A program made the position numbers and the translations under genes. Positions 36,049-50,637 of a stretch of DNA of 64,000 bases are shown piece after piece. The notes beneath the pieces are model-generated. The model was not told where the DNA came from. It made no database searches and saw only the letters and a list, made by a program, of their open reading frames with translations. The first letter of the stretch is position 1. Every line of letters begins with the position of its first letter. Source of the DNA: Oscheius dolichura (Eukaryota > Nematoda > Chromadorea > Rhabditida > Rhabditidae); assembly GCA_932521035.1 (NCBI GenBank), contig OW051496.1:6386001-6450000 (forward strand), given 5' to 3'.

Positions 36049-37578
36049 TTAATAAGGGTCGCTATGGTCCTTCCTTTTCTTTTTCTCATTTTTCAGCTTT
36101 TCTCCTCCACTTCGTCTGAGAAATTATCGGAAGATAAAATAAGAAAAAGGCATACCTCAGGTCAATGTTTTTCACGACGAGTTTTCCATCCTCGCCACCT
36201 GTTACGAGAATTCCTTTATTGAAGGCAGCCGAGCGAACTAAATCCGAGTGCCCCGTCCACTCGTCTACAACATCAGAATGCTTTCCGTCCGCACTTACTG
36301 TCAAAAGAGACAGCTACAAAAAAGGGTACGTATAAATAGAGATAATTCCCACTTTTCCGTCGACGTCACACTCCAGCATAGCAATTGGTCTCTCTTCCTC
36401 GCCACCTTTTAGGACATCCACAAGGAATTTTTCATCGCGAGCATTACGCCTAAATAAACCAAATTTGTTTGCAGTTAAATACAATACTTAAAAAGAATAT
36501 CAACATCATCTGGGGAATTAGGGCTTAGCGCTATGCACTTGTTATCATCACTGCAACCATATAGAAGTCTTTTGGACAAATACCCCACTTTCCCTATAGG
36601 AGAATCCATCTAAATCTAATTTAATTGAAGCGAAAAACAACAAACGGGGGTAGAGCTCTGAAGTGCATCATCTTCTTTAGAAAGGGATACATCGAATATA
36701 TTAATAAGACCGTCTTCTCCGCCAGTAATTAAATGGCGCCCATCGCGAAAAAAGGTGAGACAATTAACTAACCCGCTGTGTGAATCCTAAACACAAGAGA
36801 TTGTTTTTACAATAATGTTTCACCTTTAAGGTTATTAAAGGCTCCATGCTTCCTCGTATATCGTAAACGGAAACTACACTTGGAACAGAAGTGAAGTCAT
36901 TTTCCTAAAGGTGAATCTGCTCAAAGAAATGATTAAATCAAACCTCATCGTCTTCGCTACTAGAAAGGCTTTCGTGTTCTTCGGCTGTTTTCTTATTCTT
37001 CCTTCGTTTATTTTTCTCTTTTCGTTTGGTTGCATTGCCTTCTGTTATAAAAGTAGAACTTGCAATTGCAATATAATTATCTGAGGTCGCGGAATACGTC
37101 ACAGCATGATTTTCGACAGCAGTGTTGACCCTGAACTACCGCTACAACATGAACAACGTAAAACAAACCGTGTCTTCTTTTTAGAAGCTGAACGAACGTC
37201 GTAAACATGGATACCAAAACTATCATCTACAATTCGTAAAACTGAAAAGAATAATATACTAAAAAGTTCTTCTAAACGAGGTAAATAATATATTCTCAAA
37301 TCAAATAAGCATAAGCATCCTGCTAAAACGTGCTCACCTGGACTACTACTAAGATCGAAATGAATACCGACGACATTTTGAGAAAAATCCAAGGTCTTCT
37401 TCGACTTTTTCGCTTCTAGATCTACGATGTGGATAAAATTAGTGCTTAGAGCGGCTGCTACAGCATCGCTCCCACCAAAAGTCAAGCTGTTGATATAAAC
37501 CTGCAAATAACTTTAAAAACGAAAAAGAGGCCATACTTCCGGCCGGCTGAGTTGTATAACTGACGCTTCGCTGGACAT
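36049..37578 (-). CDS. WD-repeat protein, WDR89-like
   Basis: This is a WD40 beta-propeller protein of about 350 residues. Exons read MSSEASVIQLSRPE, then VYINSLTFGGSDAVAAALS, HIVDLEAKK and IVDDSFGIHVYDVRS. The last repeat is GHSDLVRSAAFNKGILVTGGEDGKLVV. The tail is short and lysine-rich, KNEKKKRKDHSDPY. The GxxxxVR...LLTGGEDxxLxxW-like final blade and the basic tail match WDR89. Ten or more exons are separated by AT-rich introns of 35-45 nt. The gene is convergent with the esterase, 180 nt apart. WDR55 was considered; the final blade and tail favour WDR89. Confidence 0.75.
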
Positions 37579-38338
37579 TCTGTTTTATAGCAGTCGTAGA
37601 ATATTCTGAAATGTTACACTATACTATTTTACTCCTTTTGAGAATAAGAAATGTACATAAAATCAATAGTTCAAAAGCGCTACACGTTCCGAGAAAAATT
37701 TCATGCTACGTATTATCGTAATCAATTCTCGGCTTTATCAGAAAAACAAAATGCGTGAAAAGCATGGAGGTGATAGTCTTACTGACTCGATATGTATTTG
37801 TATGGTGTTCATATTTCACAAATCGTGAACCTCTAATATTCAACATATTCTGATTTAAAAATCGTTACCAGAAGGACAAAAAGGACGTCGTTCGTCATAA
37901 TTTGAGCACATATCAGCGGAACTGGTAAGAAATCGGCTTATTGCCATCAAAAAGTGCCTTAAGCAGAATATATTGCAATCTCTTCATCTTTTGAGGTCTC
38001 TGATTTTCAATCTAGCAACATGATTCTTCTCCGACGCCCACGGAAAGCTCTCTATCAAATGAACTTTCTCTTCATCTGGTTGTTTGCGTCTACATGTGAT
38101 CCGGATTAGCGGGTAATCATTCCAGAAAACATCTAATCGTAAATCTACGAGTCGCCCTCATACCCCTGACTCATAAGCTACGGAGCTCCGCCATCTTTAT
38201 CTTGTTCTCTTGACAATTGGGCATGAACCTGCCGTGTCATTGAACCTCACGAATATATCTCGTGTGACCCCCAAGGGATTGTTTCCGTTTATGCGTAGAG
38301 GCTTGCGGGGAAAATTTTCGTGAGGAGCTATGTTATTA
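37579..38338. other. Divergent intergenic region
   Basis: About 760 nt lie between the start of the WDR89-like gene and the first fold-back element. It is probably part of a divergent promoter region shared with the TPR gene at 38888. No gene or RNA was recognised. Confidence 0.4.
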
Positions 38339-38469
38339 TAGTCCATTACCAACGGATATTCCACGGATTCAAATTTGGCGGCGCGTCTCCGCTACGGGAC
38401 CATGTTAGAAAGCTTCCTGGTTCCGTAGCGGAGAGGGTTTTCCGAGGAATATCCGTTGGAAATGGACTA
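38339..38469. mobile_element. Fold-back MITE, copy 1 (TA target)
   Basis: This 131-bp element starts TAGTCCATTACCAACGGATA and ends with its near inverse, CCGTTGGAAATGGACTA, between TA dinucleotides. The arms pair over roughly 60 bp each, including CGTCTCCGCTACGG against CCGTAGCGGAGAGG, leaving a short loop. It has no coding capacity. TA duplications and small size suggest mobilisation by a Tc1/mariner-type transposase. It lies upstream of the TPR gene. Confidence 0.85.
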
Positions 38470-38887
38470 TATATATATACAAGAAGGCTTCGTCGCGTCA
38501 GAAACGCGGCCCCCCAGTCAATCAGCTTTTCCGTCTTTCCATTTTGATTTTTAAATTTCCGAAAAATGTAACGTTCCGGAAAAACGGCCGAAAAATTCGG
38601 TGTCACCGCGCCCTGCCGCTAGGATTTTAGACCTTTGATTGTCGTCTTTTATCTTGACAGACTATAGCCATATTTATAGTTCACTATGGCTAACTAAGGC
38701 TACTCCGTTTCCGTTCGGAAACTTCCAGAGTTTTGGGGACTTCTGTTCCGTGTTCCGCCAAAATTCAAAATCTCTTTCCCACACCCCTGCTACTAAGGGC
38801 AGCCTTTACTCGACTGGTTCCTCAGAACACACTCAAATAATAATTTTCCCGTTTGACCTAACATAAGATAAATGCTTCCAGAGACGC

Positions 38888-39446
38888 ATGCCATCTGACG
38901 ATTCCATCAACACCCTACGCTTGGCTATCGCTGCGAATCCAAATGACCCCTTTGCTTGGTACGCACTCGGTGAGTTTGACAAGTACAGCAGTTGAAAAAG
39001 AGCCGTTTAGGCGTTAGATGCTATGTTAAAAAGTTGCCGAACGAGGCTCTTCAATGTTTTGAAAAAGCTGAATCATGCAAGGTTCCTTGGAAAAAAGTAA
39101 TATATACAAGCTTTTCAGACCAACTTCTCTGCTGCTAATTTCTACTATATTGCCTTGACGCAAAGAGTCCTCGGTAAAAATGAGGAGTGCATGGTTAGTC
39201 TGAAGAAAGCGGCGGCTACCCGAGCAATCAATACTGTAGACAAGAAGGTCCGTATCAATTGCATATAAACGAGCAGCCAGTGTGAAATCCAATATTCTTC
39301 TGACGTGACCCTTGAATGGCATATTTCAGGCGCGCGTCTTGGCAGAGAAGATGCTGAGCAAGTTTGATGGCAAAGGCAAGAAGGACTATTCGCCTTCTCC
39401 AACTCACTTCCCCGAACCATCTGTATCCCCCTGTCCCCGAGAATAA
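38888..39446 (+). CDS. TPR protein, RMDN (FAM82)-like
   Basis: This small tetratricopeptide-repeat protein resembles regulators of microtubule dynamics (RMDN/RMD). Four exons give about 137 residues: LRLAIAANPNDPFAWYALGVRCY, LPNEALQCFEKAESC, AANFYYIALTQRVLGKNEECMV and DKKARVLAEKMLSKFDGKGKK, then a proline-rich tail. The NPND...WYALG repeat and the FEKAE...L.KAA spacing match the C-terminal half of RMDN proteins, which are normally well over 200 residues. The codon before the ATG is also open and an acceptor (TTCCAG) lies 6 nt upstream. The ATG may therefore be internal to an exon, with earlier exons missed, or mark a trans-spliced short form. The third intron is 82 nt. Confidence 0.68.
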
Positions 39447-40769
39447 AAACAAACACATTCTGTTCTTCTATAGTCCATTTCAAATGCAAAAAACTGAAAA
39501 TTGAATTTTTTAAAGGAAAAGTCGAATCTAGGTCGAGCATTTTCCCATCTAAATGGTCCAACCTCAAAGTGTGGCATGCATTTTTATGCGGATTTTACAT
39601 ATGTTGTCATCGTTTTTATTACTGCTTTTGCTTATTCGAAGTATAAGCTACCCAAAAAACATGAAAATAGCTGGAATCTATGTCAAATCCAATTATCGAA
39701 AAATTTGCAAGAAATTGAACTTGAAAAATTTGAAGGTCTGAACTGCGCGGGAAAAGTTTTTCCATTTGAAACAGACTATAATAGACGCGGAAACTAACAC
39801 GTTGTATTGATTCGCTCTGAGTTAACGGCTAGACAAACATAGCGAAACTCCATATTGAACTACATTTTCATACAGCAGTTGTTTTCTTTTGACGACAGCC
39901 GCTGCTTTCACACAACATTGATGTGAGCACTATTTCACTCAACAAATCAGACCACATCTTTTCAACCTTCCCCGAGGATAAGCCTCTTCTCGTCGTCTTT
40001 TCTAATTGCAAGACAGCACACCGAATGCGCGACATAAAGGCTTTTGCGGATTTGAAGTCTTCCGGCTCTTTTTTCGATAGCAGCCCCGCCGGCCGCATCG
40101 ATTCTGGCCTCAACGCCGTACCCAATAACCACGCAAGCAGCCAACGCGAGAGTTTGCATTTATTTCAAAGGCTTACGGCTGCCTTTCCGTAGCATATAGC
40201 CGCAATGTCTTGGACTCAAGATTCAAGTATAATATGAAAATCGTTTGCCATCTCAACGTTGGTCACTTGGTTTTTGCATAGTAAATAGATGTAACTGAAA
40301 GCATGAATGTGACGAATATTATTCATGGCATTGAGATAGAAATCCCTCATTTAGCAAGACAAAAGAATAATAAATTTCGCGTTTTATAATTTTCTTCTGT
40401 ATTGTTTTTCTGATAATGTATGCTAATTTCATAAAGTACTTCATTTTGTATTCAATTCAGCAAAGCTAACAAATGCTGTCACAAATTATATCATAATTCT
40501 TTCTACGAGTCAACCGCTGTTGTAAGGCGCTAAAGGTGAAGGTTTTCATTGACGCAAGTTTTGATTTCGGTGACTCATGCATTTATAGCTTGTCCATTTG
40601 CCGATAAGATTATTTCTGTGTAGAAATATCCCATTTCCCTTTTAATATACATCTCAAATTGTGCAAGGTCACTTGCGAAAAATATTCGCGTAAACTTCAT
40701 CGATCTACTGTCGCAACGTAAATAATACTCTTACATTGTCTACATATCTGTTTTATTGTCTATATATTA
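39447..40769. other. AT-rich intergenic region
   Basis: Apart from the doubtful small frame at 39868-40098, nothing coding was recognised between the TPR gene and the second fold-back element. TATAGTCCATTTC at 39466-39478 matches the fold-back MITE tip and may be a remnant. Confidence 0.4.
39868..40098 (-). CDS. Possible small basic protein, unrecognised
   Basis: A minus-strand frame of 76 codons starts MRPAGLLSKKEPEDFKSAK and continues AVLQLEKTTRRGLSSGKVEK to a stop at 39868. The frame stands out because it is GC-balanced inside an AT-rich block, as real exons here are. The frame remains open upstream for about 20 codons without ATG. Another overlapping frame starts MQTLALAACVV, so a spliced form is possible. 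No domain was recognised. Confidence 0.27.
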   Translation of the reverse strand: MRPAGLLSKKEPEDFKSAKAFMSRIRCAVLQLEKTTRRGLSSGKVEKMWSDLLSEIVLTSMLCESSGCRQKKTTAV

Positions 40770-40911
40770 TAGTCTATTTCCAACGGATATGTCACGAAAT
40801 TTAAAGGTCTGTCGCGCCTCCGCTGTGAGACCAGCCTTCTTCCGACTTGGTATCGCAACGGAGATGCGCCGCGAAATTTGAACTCGTGACATATTCGTTG
40901 GAAACGAACTA
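40770..40911. mobile_element. Fold-back MITE, copy 2 (TA target)
   Basis: This 142-bp element is closely related to copy 3 (47936-48095). It starts TAGTCTATTTCCAACGGATA and ends CGTTGGAAACGAACTA between TA dinucleotides. Arms of about 60 bp pair, for example ATGTCACGA with TCGTGACAT across the element. It sits 57 nt upstream of the dynamin start codon, so it may overlap that gene's promoter or 5' UTR. Confidence 0.87.
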
Positions 40912-40967
40912 TATATTATATTATTTTAGGCATAAGCTTGAGGTAGAGGGACTAAAAACTCGGTAAA

Positions 40968-44745
<3,778 letters not shown>

Positions 44746-45061
44746 AGAGGTCCCCTTAGGTGAGGATGAGTATTGTGTTGAGTACTGCCTAGTTTATTGA
44801 TAGCTTTCCTTGTCGTGAGTATTATCTTAAAATAACGGAGAGTATCCCAGCAAGCCTTTGGTTCCATAGCGATATGTACAACCTATACGTGTATGAAAAT
44901 GCAAAAGATATGATATGATCTCTGTTTTTTTTTCCATTTTTTATAAAAAATATATATACTATGTAAAACACTATTTCAGAAGGGCGCCAACACCCAACAA
45001 TGCTCCTACTATCCCCAATAGACCAGCCATTCCTGCCAGACCCCATCCTGGAGCACATTAG
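44746..45061 (+). other. In-frame dynamin tail extension beyond TAG
   Basis: After the TAG at 44743-44745 the frame continues RGPL to a strong GTGAGG donor at 44760. A TTTCAG acceptor ends at 44979. Joining them in phase gives RRAPTPNNAPTIPNRPAIPA and RPHPGAH before a TAG at 45059-45061. The product is a proline-rich, SH3-ligand-like tail continuous in style with the dynamin tail. Readthrough, an alternative splice that removes the TAG, or a mutated ancestral tail are all possible. Confidence 0.6.
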
Positions 45062-45240
45062 GTGATCTTCTGTACGCCATTAGAGATATTTATTTATTTT
45101 TTGTGCATGATTCTCTTATATTTATTACCATCTCACTTATTGTCTAATAATTTATTTGTAACTAGCCAAAAATGTTTAGCAATAAGTAGGCATTTATCTC
45201 TTGTAATTTCACAGTTTTGATCCTATATTCTGTATGTTTT

Positions 45241-45246
45241 AATAAA
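45241..45246 (+). terminator. Polyadenylation signal after dynamin
   Basis: An AATAAA lies 180 nt after the extended dynamin stop. It is downstream of the extra proline-rich exon, so the exon would be included in the mature transcript. Confidence 0.55.
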
Positions 45247-46163
45247 GTAGAATTTATACTGAGACTAGGTAATTTTTGTCCATTAGAAGGAATAGGAGGA
45301 ATCGGAAGAACCCAATAGAATCGAATTTGATGCGACTATTTTGTGGCAGTGATAATCACAGCTCGCCGAACCCGGCACTTTAAAGGTCGGGGCGCTCCAA
45401 TGCTAACTTTGATTCTCTTGGTGTCAAAATGTTGCTCTTGATGTGAAAAAAAAGTCATTTGCAATAAAAATCAGAGAATTTCGATGTCAGCATATTGAGT
45501 AAAATATTTTTAAAGCAAAAAGAACACCTCCCGCGAAATTAAACGAATAATTAAAATAATTCAGTACGTAATCACGTCCTGTCCAAGATTTGTTCCGGGC
45601 GGCGAGCTGTGTAATGCCGTTGAGGCTGGGACGACGAACCTATTGTTGTCTCTTGTTTGAAACGACGGGGGTCGATGAATAATAGGCAACCACCTAGCCT
45701 CGGGTTCTAGCGCGATTGGGTCCAGCTCTAAGAAAATTATGAGTCAGCCAGGTCAATATTTGATTGCTCTATTTGCTGCATAAGCGGGGAATTCTCCCCC
45801 TTTTCCACATTGCTTCAGTTCTTCTCTTGAGCCCGAGTTTTTAGCTAACCAAGCAACCATGCCTCATTCCTTATCAATTTTCAGAGTCGCCCATCGATCT
45901 TTTTCCGTCCCGTGTTAGCCTTAGAACCGCCGAAGCTGACCACAGCTCCTATATGCCGCCGTTCCTCGTTCCCGTTCCAATTTAAACTGTCCAGCTGGTG
46001 TTTTTCGGGCCTTCGGCCGCTCTGCCAGAAGGCGGCACCTGCCATCACCGGGCTTAACCAAGTCGTGGACAGCGTCGAATCCGGTAAACCGGCTTAAAAT
46101 TATCCAAACAAGGCTTTCCTAGGCCAATGCATTCCAGAGTGTGCTGGTGATCTGTCTGGCAAC
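45247..46163. other. Intergenic region containing an AT to GC switch
   Basis: About 900 nt lie between dynamin and the palmitoyltransferase gene. Composition changes from AT-rich to GC-rich near 45.6 kb. A plus-strand frame around 45.9-46.08 kb followed by a 39-nt intron-like segment (GTAAAC to CCTAG) could be a 5' exon of the palmitoyltransferase, but no coding signature confirms it. Confidence 0.35.
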
Positions 46164-47394
46164 ATGGGTGCGGGAGGACTCGTAAGTTTGGCTCTTCCGA
46201 CTCATCCAGGAGGAGTATTCAGATTGTCAGAATGCTCGAGAAGGCCGGACGCTGGCTGGTCATCTGGGGAGGGCCGGCGTTTGTGGTCAGTTCGAGGAGA
46301 ATTTAGCGAAGGTCAATTTTGAAGGTGATGATGATCGTGGCCTGCTACTACGCGTGTCTGTTCGTGGCCCTGCCGGCCCGCGACGACTACGACCCCGTGT
46401 TCTGGTCTATCCTCGGCAACTACATAGCCTTCATGGTGGTCGTCAACCTCTACCTCTTCCACTACTTCTCTAAGTCAGTCTGCCCCTCTTCCGAGCAGTC
46501 CTCCCAGGTTCAACTGTGTCTCCCACTGGCAGCGGCAGTCGTGTGTCGCCGACCTCTGCCGGAATGCCGCCGAGGAGCAGGAGCCGTTGATCCCTGGTCA
46601 GTCGTCCCGGCAGGCCAGCTAGAACGGTTATTTCAGAAGTCGATCACGGGGTTGTGGTGCGGATCGACAACGACGAGAGACGGACGATCAACGGGAAATT
46701 CTGTGTGCGGTGCAACCGGGAGGCGCCGCTGAGGAGCCACCACTGCCCGCTGTGCGACATGTGCGTCCTCCGCAAGGACCACCACTGCTTCATCACGGGC
46801 GGCTGCGTCGGCCTCGGCAACCAGCGCTTCTTCATCACCTTCCTCTTCTGGATCGTCGTCGCCCTCGCCATCGTCGTCCGCTACTTCGGCGAGCACCTAA
46901 TCTCCCTGGACGAGACGTTGTAGGTCCCCTTGCCTCTGTCCTCCAGCCAGTTCAGCTTTCCCTGGGGCTGGACGCGTCTCTTCGGGCCGTTCGCCATCCT
47001 CCAGTGGTCCCTGAACTTCACCGACATTGAAACGGCCGCCTCGGCGTCGCTGCTCTGCTTCTGTGCGGCCTCCTTGCTGGCCGCTTCCGGTTTCCTCGGG
47101 ATGCAGGCAGGTTCCAGCAGGCGACAGGGGACGACGCTTGTTTAGATCTACTACACCTACTACGGCTACACCATGTTCGAGTACCACGTGATGAGGGACA
47201 GTTTCGAGGGCGACGGGTAGGCCGGGACACGTCTGCTGAGCTGTCCTTTTAGGGAGAACGTCGCCGAGCGGTTCCGGCTGGTCTTCGGCAAGCACTGGTA
47301 CCTGAACTTCCTGGTGCCGATGGTCTGGGAGATGCCCGTCCTGACGCCCCAAATCGCCACGAACCTCTTCCAGATCCGGAGCAAGTTGCTCTGA
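46164..47394 (+). CDS. DHHC palmitoyltransferase
   Basis: This is a zDHHC protein S-acyltransferase, a membrane enzyme that palmitoylates cysteines. The chosen start gives MGAGGLIVRMLEKAGRWLVI. Membrane segments follow in VVMMIVACYYACLFVALP and NYIAFMVVVNLYLFHYF. The zinc-binding cysteine-rich domain is complete: FCVRCNREAPLRSHHCPLCD, then MCVLRKDHHCFITGGCVGLG, with the catalytic cysteine in DHHC. Two more membrane segments (FFITFLFWIVVALAIVV and SASLLCFCAASLLAA) and a cytosolic tail ending FQIRSKLL complete the protein. All six or seven introns are 34-45 nt and GC-rich. The small size and short termini resemble the ZDHHC22/24 group. The true start could lie in an earlier exon. Confidence 0.91.
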
Positions 47395-47672
47395 CCTCTT
47401 CCCCGATCTCCATGCTCAGCTTTTCCTTCTCTAGTCTAATCTTTGGCGGTCATAAACTATTGTTTTTATGTGTTTCTTTAATTCCAATCGCAAGTGTTGA
47501 CGCACTGTTTATTATTCTCGCGTGTCCCCCTCTTCTAATGGCTTTCGTCCCCCCATCGATTCGCTACTTTTTCTGTTTGTAATTCGTCGCCCTCCACCTC
47601 GCCCCTGTTTCAGCACTTATCTTCCGGAGATAGCAGACGGCCGCCGATAGCTGAATAGGTTTTTCCGTCGAC

Positions 47673-50499
47673 ATGCCGACCTCCTCCGCGGAGCCCGGCT
47701 CCACCTACAGTCCCACGGTGAGCTCTCTTTCTCCCAAGTTTATTCCCCGCCCAGATCGGTCTGCTCTATGTGTTTAACCTGATCGTGGGCACCGGGGCCC
47801 TCGCCCTGCCGAAGGCCTTCCAGACGGCCGGCTGGTTCCTCAGCGTGGCCGTGTTGCTGATCTCCTGTCTCGTCAGGTTGGCCTAGGGACCGCAAAGTGA
47901 AAATTAGATTAGGTGGTATCCCGATGATATTGGTATAGTCCATTTCCAACGGATATGTCACGAGATTTAAAGGCCTGTCGCGCCTTCGCTGTGGGACCAG
48001 CCGGCTGAGGAAGGCTAGCCTTCTTCCGACATGGTCTCGCAACGGAGATGCGTCGCGAAATTTGAACTCGTGACATATCCGTTGGAAACCGACTATATCA
48101 ATCGATAGATCTCGTCGTAACTTACAACTTTTGTTTTTACTGTAACTGAATCGGATCATCCAGTCTCGAGATATTCGCTATATAACAAGGCTGGTGCGCA
48201 ATCGTTTTCCTGAACAAATTTTGGTCGGAGGGTCAACGATCCAGAGGTCGAGGGTTCGATCCCCGTCGACGGCAAAATTTTTTGCTTTTTGGATTTTTTA
48301 TATCAAACTGATGCGCATAATGTGACGAGAATAATGCAATAAAAATTAACGGAAAATAATATCACATTATTGAGAAAAACGCAAAAGATCATCAAAAACA
48401 CTATGAAAAACAATAATAAAAACATGTGGATCCGTTCAGAGGGTGGAGATATCGATAAAGTTATTTTTAACATTGCAATATCTAATACAAATCGAGCTTT
48501 GTGTAAAAAACTGCAATTGCTATTCGATTCTCCATCAAATTTTAGTTATTGGGTGTCATTTTTAGCTCAAAATAATGCATAGTAGAGGCGTACTGAAGCC
48601 TTTTGTAACAGGCGCACCCAATGACCAAAATTACTGAACAAAAAGTGCCGCCGCCCTGGCGCGCGCCTTTGCGGTCCCTAGGTTGGCCCCCACCCTTTGC
48701 CTGTCCATCAAGAGGCTTCAGCTACATCTCGGCCTCATTTGTCATCGAGTCGCTGTCCGTAGCCAATGCTTCGGTGAACAAGAAGAAGCAGAGCCAGGTG
48801 GCCGAGTACGACGACGTCGTCGTCAGCGAAAGCGGCCCGTCGTCCTTCGAAATCACCGAGAGGATAGAGATCAGCCAGATGGCCTCGATGTTCCTCGGCC
48901 GGACAGGCGTCATCTTCTCGTACGTGGGCCTCAATGTCTACCTCTTCGGCGACCTGGCCATCTACTCGACCACGGTGCCCAAGTCCCTGATGAACATCGT
49001 CTGGTGAGTGTCCTCTCCATCCCAGACCTTCTCTTCAGCTCCTCCATAAATGCGTCGGCCGGCAGCCTCCCGACGGACCCGTGCCATGCCGACTGGCCCC
49101 TGTTCTTCGACCGGTTCACAGGTGTCTCCCCCTCCTCCCCCTCATACCCTTCCAGTCTACCGTATCTGTGTCATCCTCTTCATAATCGTCTGCACTCCGA
49201 TGGTCATCGCCGGCATCACCAAGACCAAATACATCCAGCTGGCCACCACCATCTCCCGGTGGACAGGTGCGTCCCCCTTTCCTCTCGACATCCCTCTTCA
49301 GCCTTCACCCTCATGATCGTGCTGGCCGCCAATTCGCTCATTGAGAAGGGGCCGGCCGCCCACCCCCCGGCCGTCAATGCCCACGGCTTCGGCTCTCTTT
49401 TCGGTGTCACCGTCTACGCCTTCATGTGTCACCACAGTCTGCCCGGCCTCGTCACCCCCATGAAGTATTGCCCCCTTCAAACGGCCGTCAGTTGCCTCTC
49501 TTCCAGGTCGAAGGCCACCCTCTACAGTCGTCTGGCCGTCGTCTACGTCGTGGTGATGATCTTCTACTTCACCCTCTCCCTGACGGGGGCCTTCGCCTTC
49601 GCCCATGTCTCGGTGTGTCCTCCAATCTCCTCGGGATACGGTAGTTACAGGATGTCTACACGCTAAACTTCCTCCACGACGACTTCACGTCCGTCTTCTA
49701 TTTCTTCTGCGACCATTTCCTGGCCCTGTTCCCCATCTTCACTCTGACCACCAACTATCCCATCGTGGCCATCACTCTCATCAACAACATCAAAGTCCTG
49801 AAGAAGATGGTATCGCCGGGCATGAGCACAACCGAAGAAGAGTCGCTCTTGGAAGACGACGACGAGGATATTCGCCCGCGAAGCCGCAGCCTGAGAGGAA
49901 GCAATACAGCGGTTAGTCGCACTGTTCTCTGAGTATGCATGGCGCAACGCGATGTGGCGCCGCGTCCAAACAGTGACCCGAGTTCGAAACCCAGGCAAAC
50001 AAATTCCATTTGAGAACTGTTTCTCAAGTGAGCCGATGCCCTGGGAAAGAGAACGGTTCGATAATCCGGCGCTTTCGTTATTCGATAGTGTGGCTTGTCG
50101 TTACCAACATTTCTTTTTCAGTTGGACATCTATGATTTTCTGATACCATTTTTGACCATTGGCCTCCCTACCATCATCAGTTTGTCGACGGACAATGTTC
50201 TTTTGCTCGCCATGGTTACAGGAAGTTACCCAGGTACAAAAACTTTCCATCAAAAAAAATATAGCGATATATATAAAAAAAATGTGATAAAATTACGTTC
50301 AGGGGTTGCTGTTCAATTCGTTATACCATGCTGGCTGATTATTCGTTCCCGTCAAACGGCAAAATCTCAATTAAACTTCCCTGTTCCGAAGAAAAACGCC
50401 AGTCCTTTTCAGTCCACTGTCTGGCCAGTTGTCATCTTAGTCTGGGCAGCATTTTCTATTTTCATTGTGTCTATGAACGTCATTGGATTCAGCTTTTGA
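47673..50499 (+). CDS. TMEM104-like amino-acid transporter family protein
   Basis: This is an eleven-helix-type membrane protein of the amino-acid/auxin permease superfamily, closest to TMEM104. It starts MPTSSAEPGSTYSPTIGLLY and contains the family signature FNLIVGTGALALPKAF, then SYISASFVIESLSVANAS. A cytosolic loop has SSFEITERIEISQMASMF. The helices around VFGDLAIYSTTVPKSLMNIV (read YLFGDLAIYS) and MIFYFTLSLTGAFAFAHV follow, then an acidic loop (TTEEESLLEDDDEDIRPRSR) and AT-rich terminal exons ending VWAAFSIFIVSMNVIGFSF. The second intron was a roughly 31-nt intron until a hAT-like element entered its donor site, making it about 835 nt. A later intron (about 49.91-50.12 kb) holds a tRNA-like sequence and the GC/AT boundary. 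Substrate is unknown. Confidence 0.9.
47936..48095. mobile_element. Fold-back MITE, copy 3, nested in the hAT-like element
   Basis: This 160-bp element starts TAGTCCATTTCCAACGGATA and ends CCGTTGGAAACCGACTA between TA dinucleotides. It is closely similar to copy 2 with extra sequence at the loop. Comparison with hAT-like copy 1 shows the element interrupting otherwise matching sequence (TTGATACCATTCGATAGATC in the inverse of copy 1), so it inserted after the hAT-like element. Confidence 0.9.
48189..48273 (+). other. Degenerate tRNA-like segment inside hAT-like copy 2
   Basis: GTTCGATCC at 48254-48262 is a perfect Pol III B-box, and GCTGGTGCGCAATCG about 55 nt upstream resembles an A-box. The T-arm stem does not pair cleanly, so this is not a functional tRNA. 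It may be a tRNA-derived piece captured by the element. Confidence 0.35.
49936..49996 (+). other. tRNA-like (SINE-like) segment in an intron
   Basis: TGGCGCAACGCG (near 49940) matches an A-box with one mismatch and GTTCGAAAC (49982-49990) is a perfect B-box about 40 nt later. The spacing is tRNA-like and the first part resembles the D-arm of tRNA-Trp-type genes. The T-stem does not pair, so a tRNA-derived repeat or a dead tRNA is more likely than a working gene. Confidence 0.4.
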
Positions 50500-50637
50500 T
50501 CACGCATGTACTACATGCATGCAATAAAACTACCGGTAACTATTCCTGCAAGAACTTGTGCCATATCGCTTCAGTTCAATTGGTTGAATTATACCAAATA
50601 ATCATTAAAACCAAATCTATATTTATTTGTTGTTATA

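Larger units (their letters stand above)
47884..48680. mobile_element. Non-autonomous hAT-like transposon, copy 2 (797 bp)
   Basis: Ends are TAGGGACCGCAAAG and its inverse, flanked by the 8-bp duplication GGTTGGCC (47876-47883 and 48681-48688). Its left end resembles the right end of copy 1 and its right end the left end of copy 1, so the two copies are in opposite orientations. Shared inner sequences include CGATAGATCT, GTAACTTAC and GGATCATCCAGTC. A fold-back MITE is nested at 47936-48095. The first base of the left duplication is the last exon base, so the insertion hit the 5' splice site of a TMEM104-like intron. Confidence 0.9.

Noticed and set aside
39466-39478. TATAGTCCATTTC, identical to the fold-back MITE tip
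   Set aside because: Only 13 bases match and no partner arm follows. It may be a remnant, but chance in AT-rich sequence cannot be excluded.
48683-49666. A 327-codon open frame on the plus strand
   Set aside because: It runs through several exons and mini-introns of the TMEM104-like gene in the wrong frame and is an artefact of GC-rich sequence lacking stop codons.
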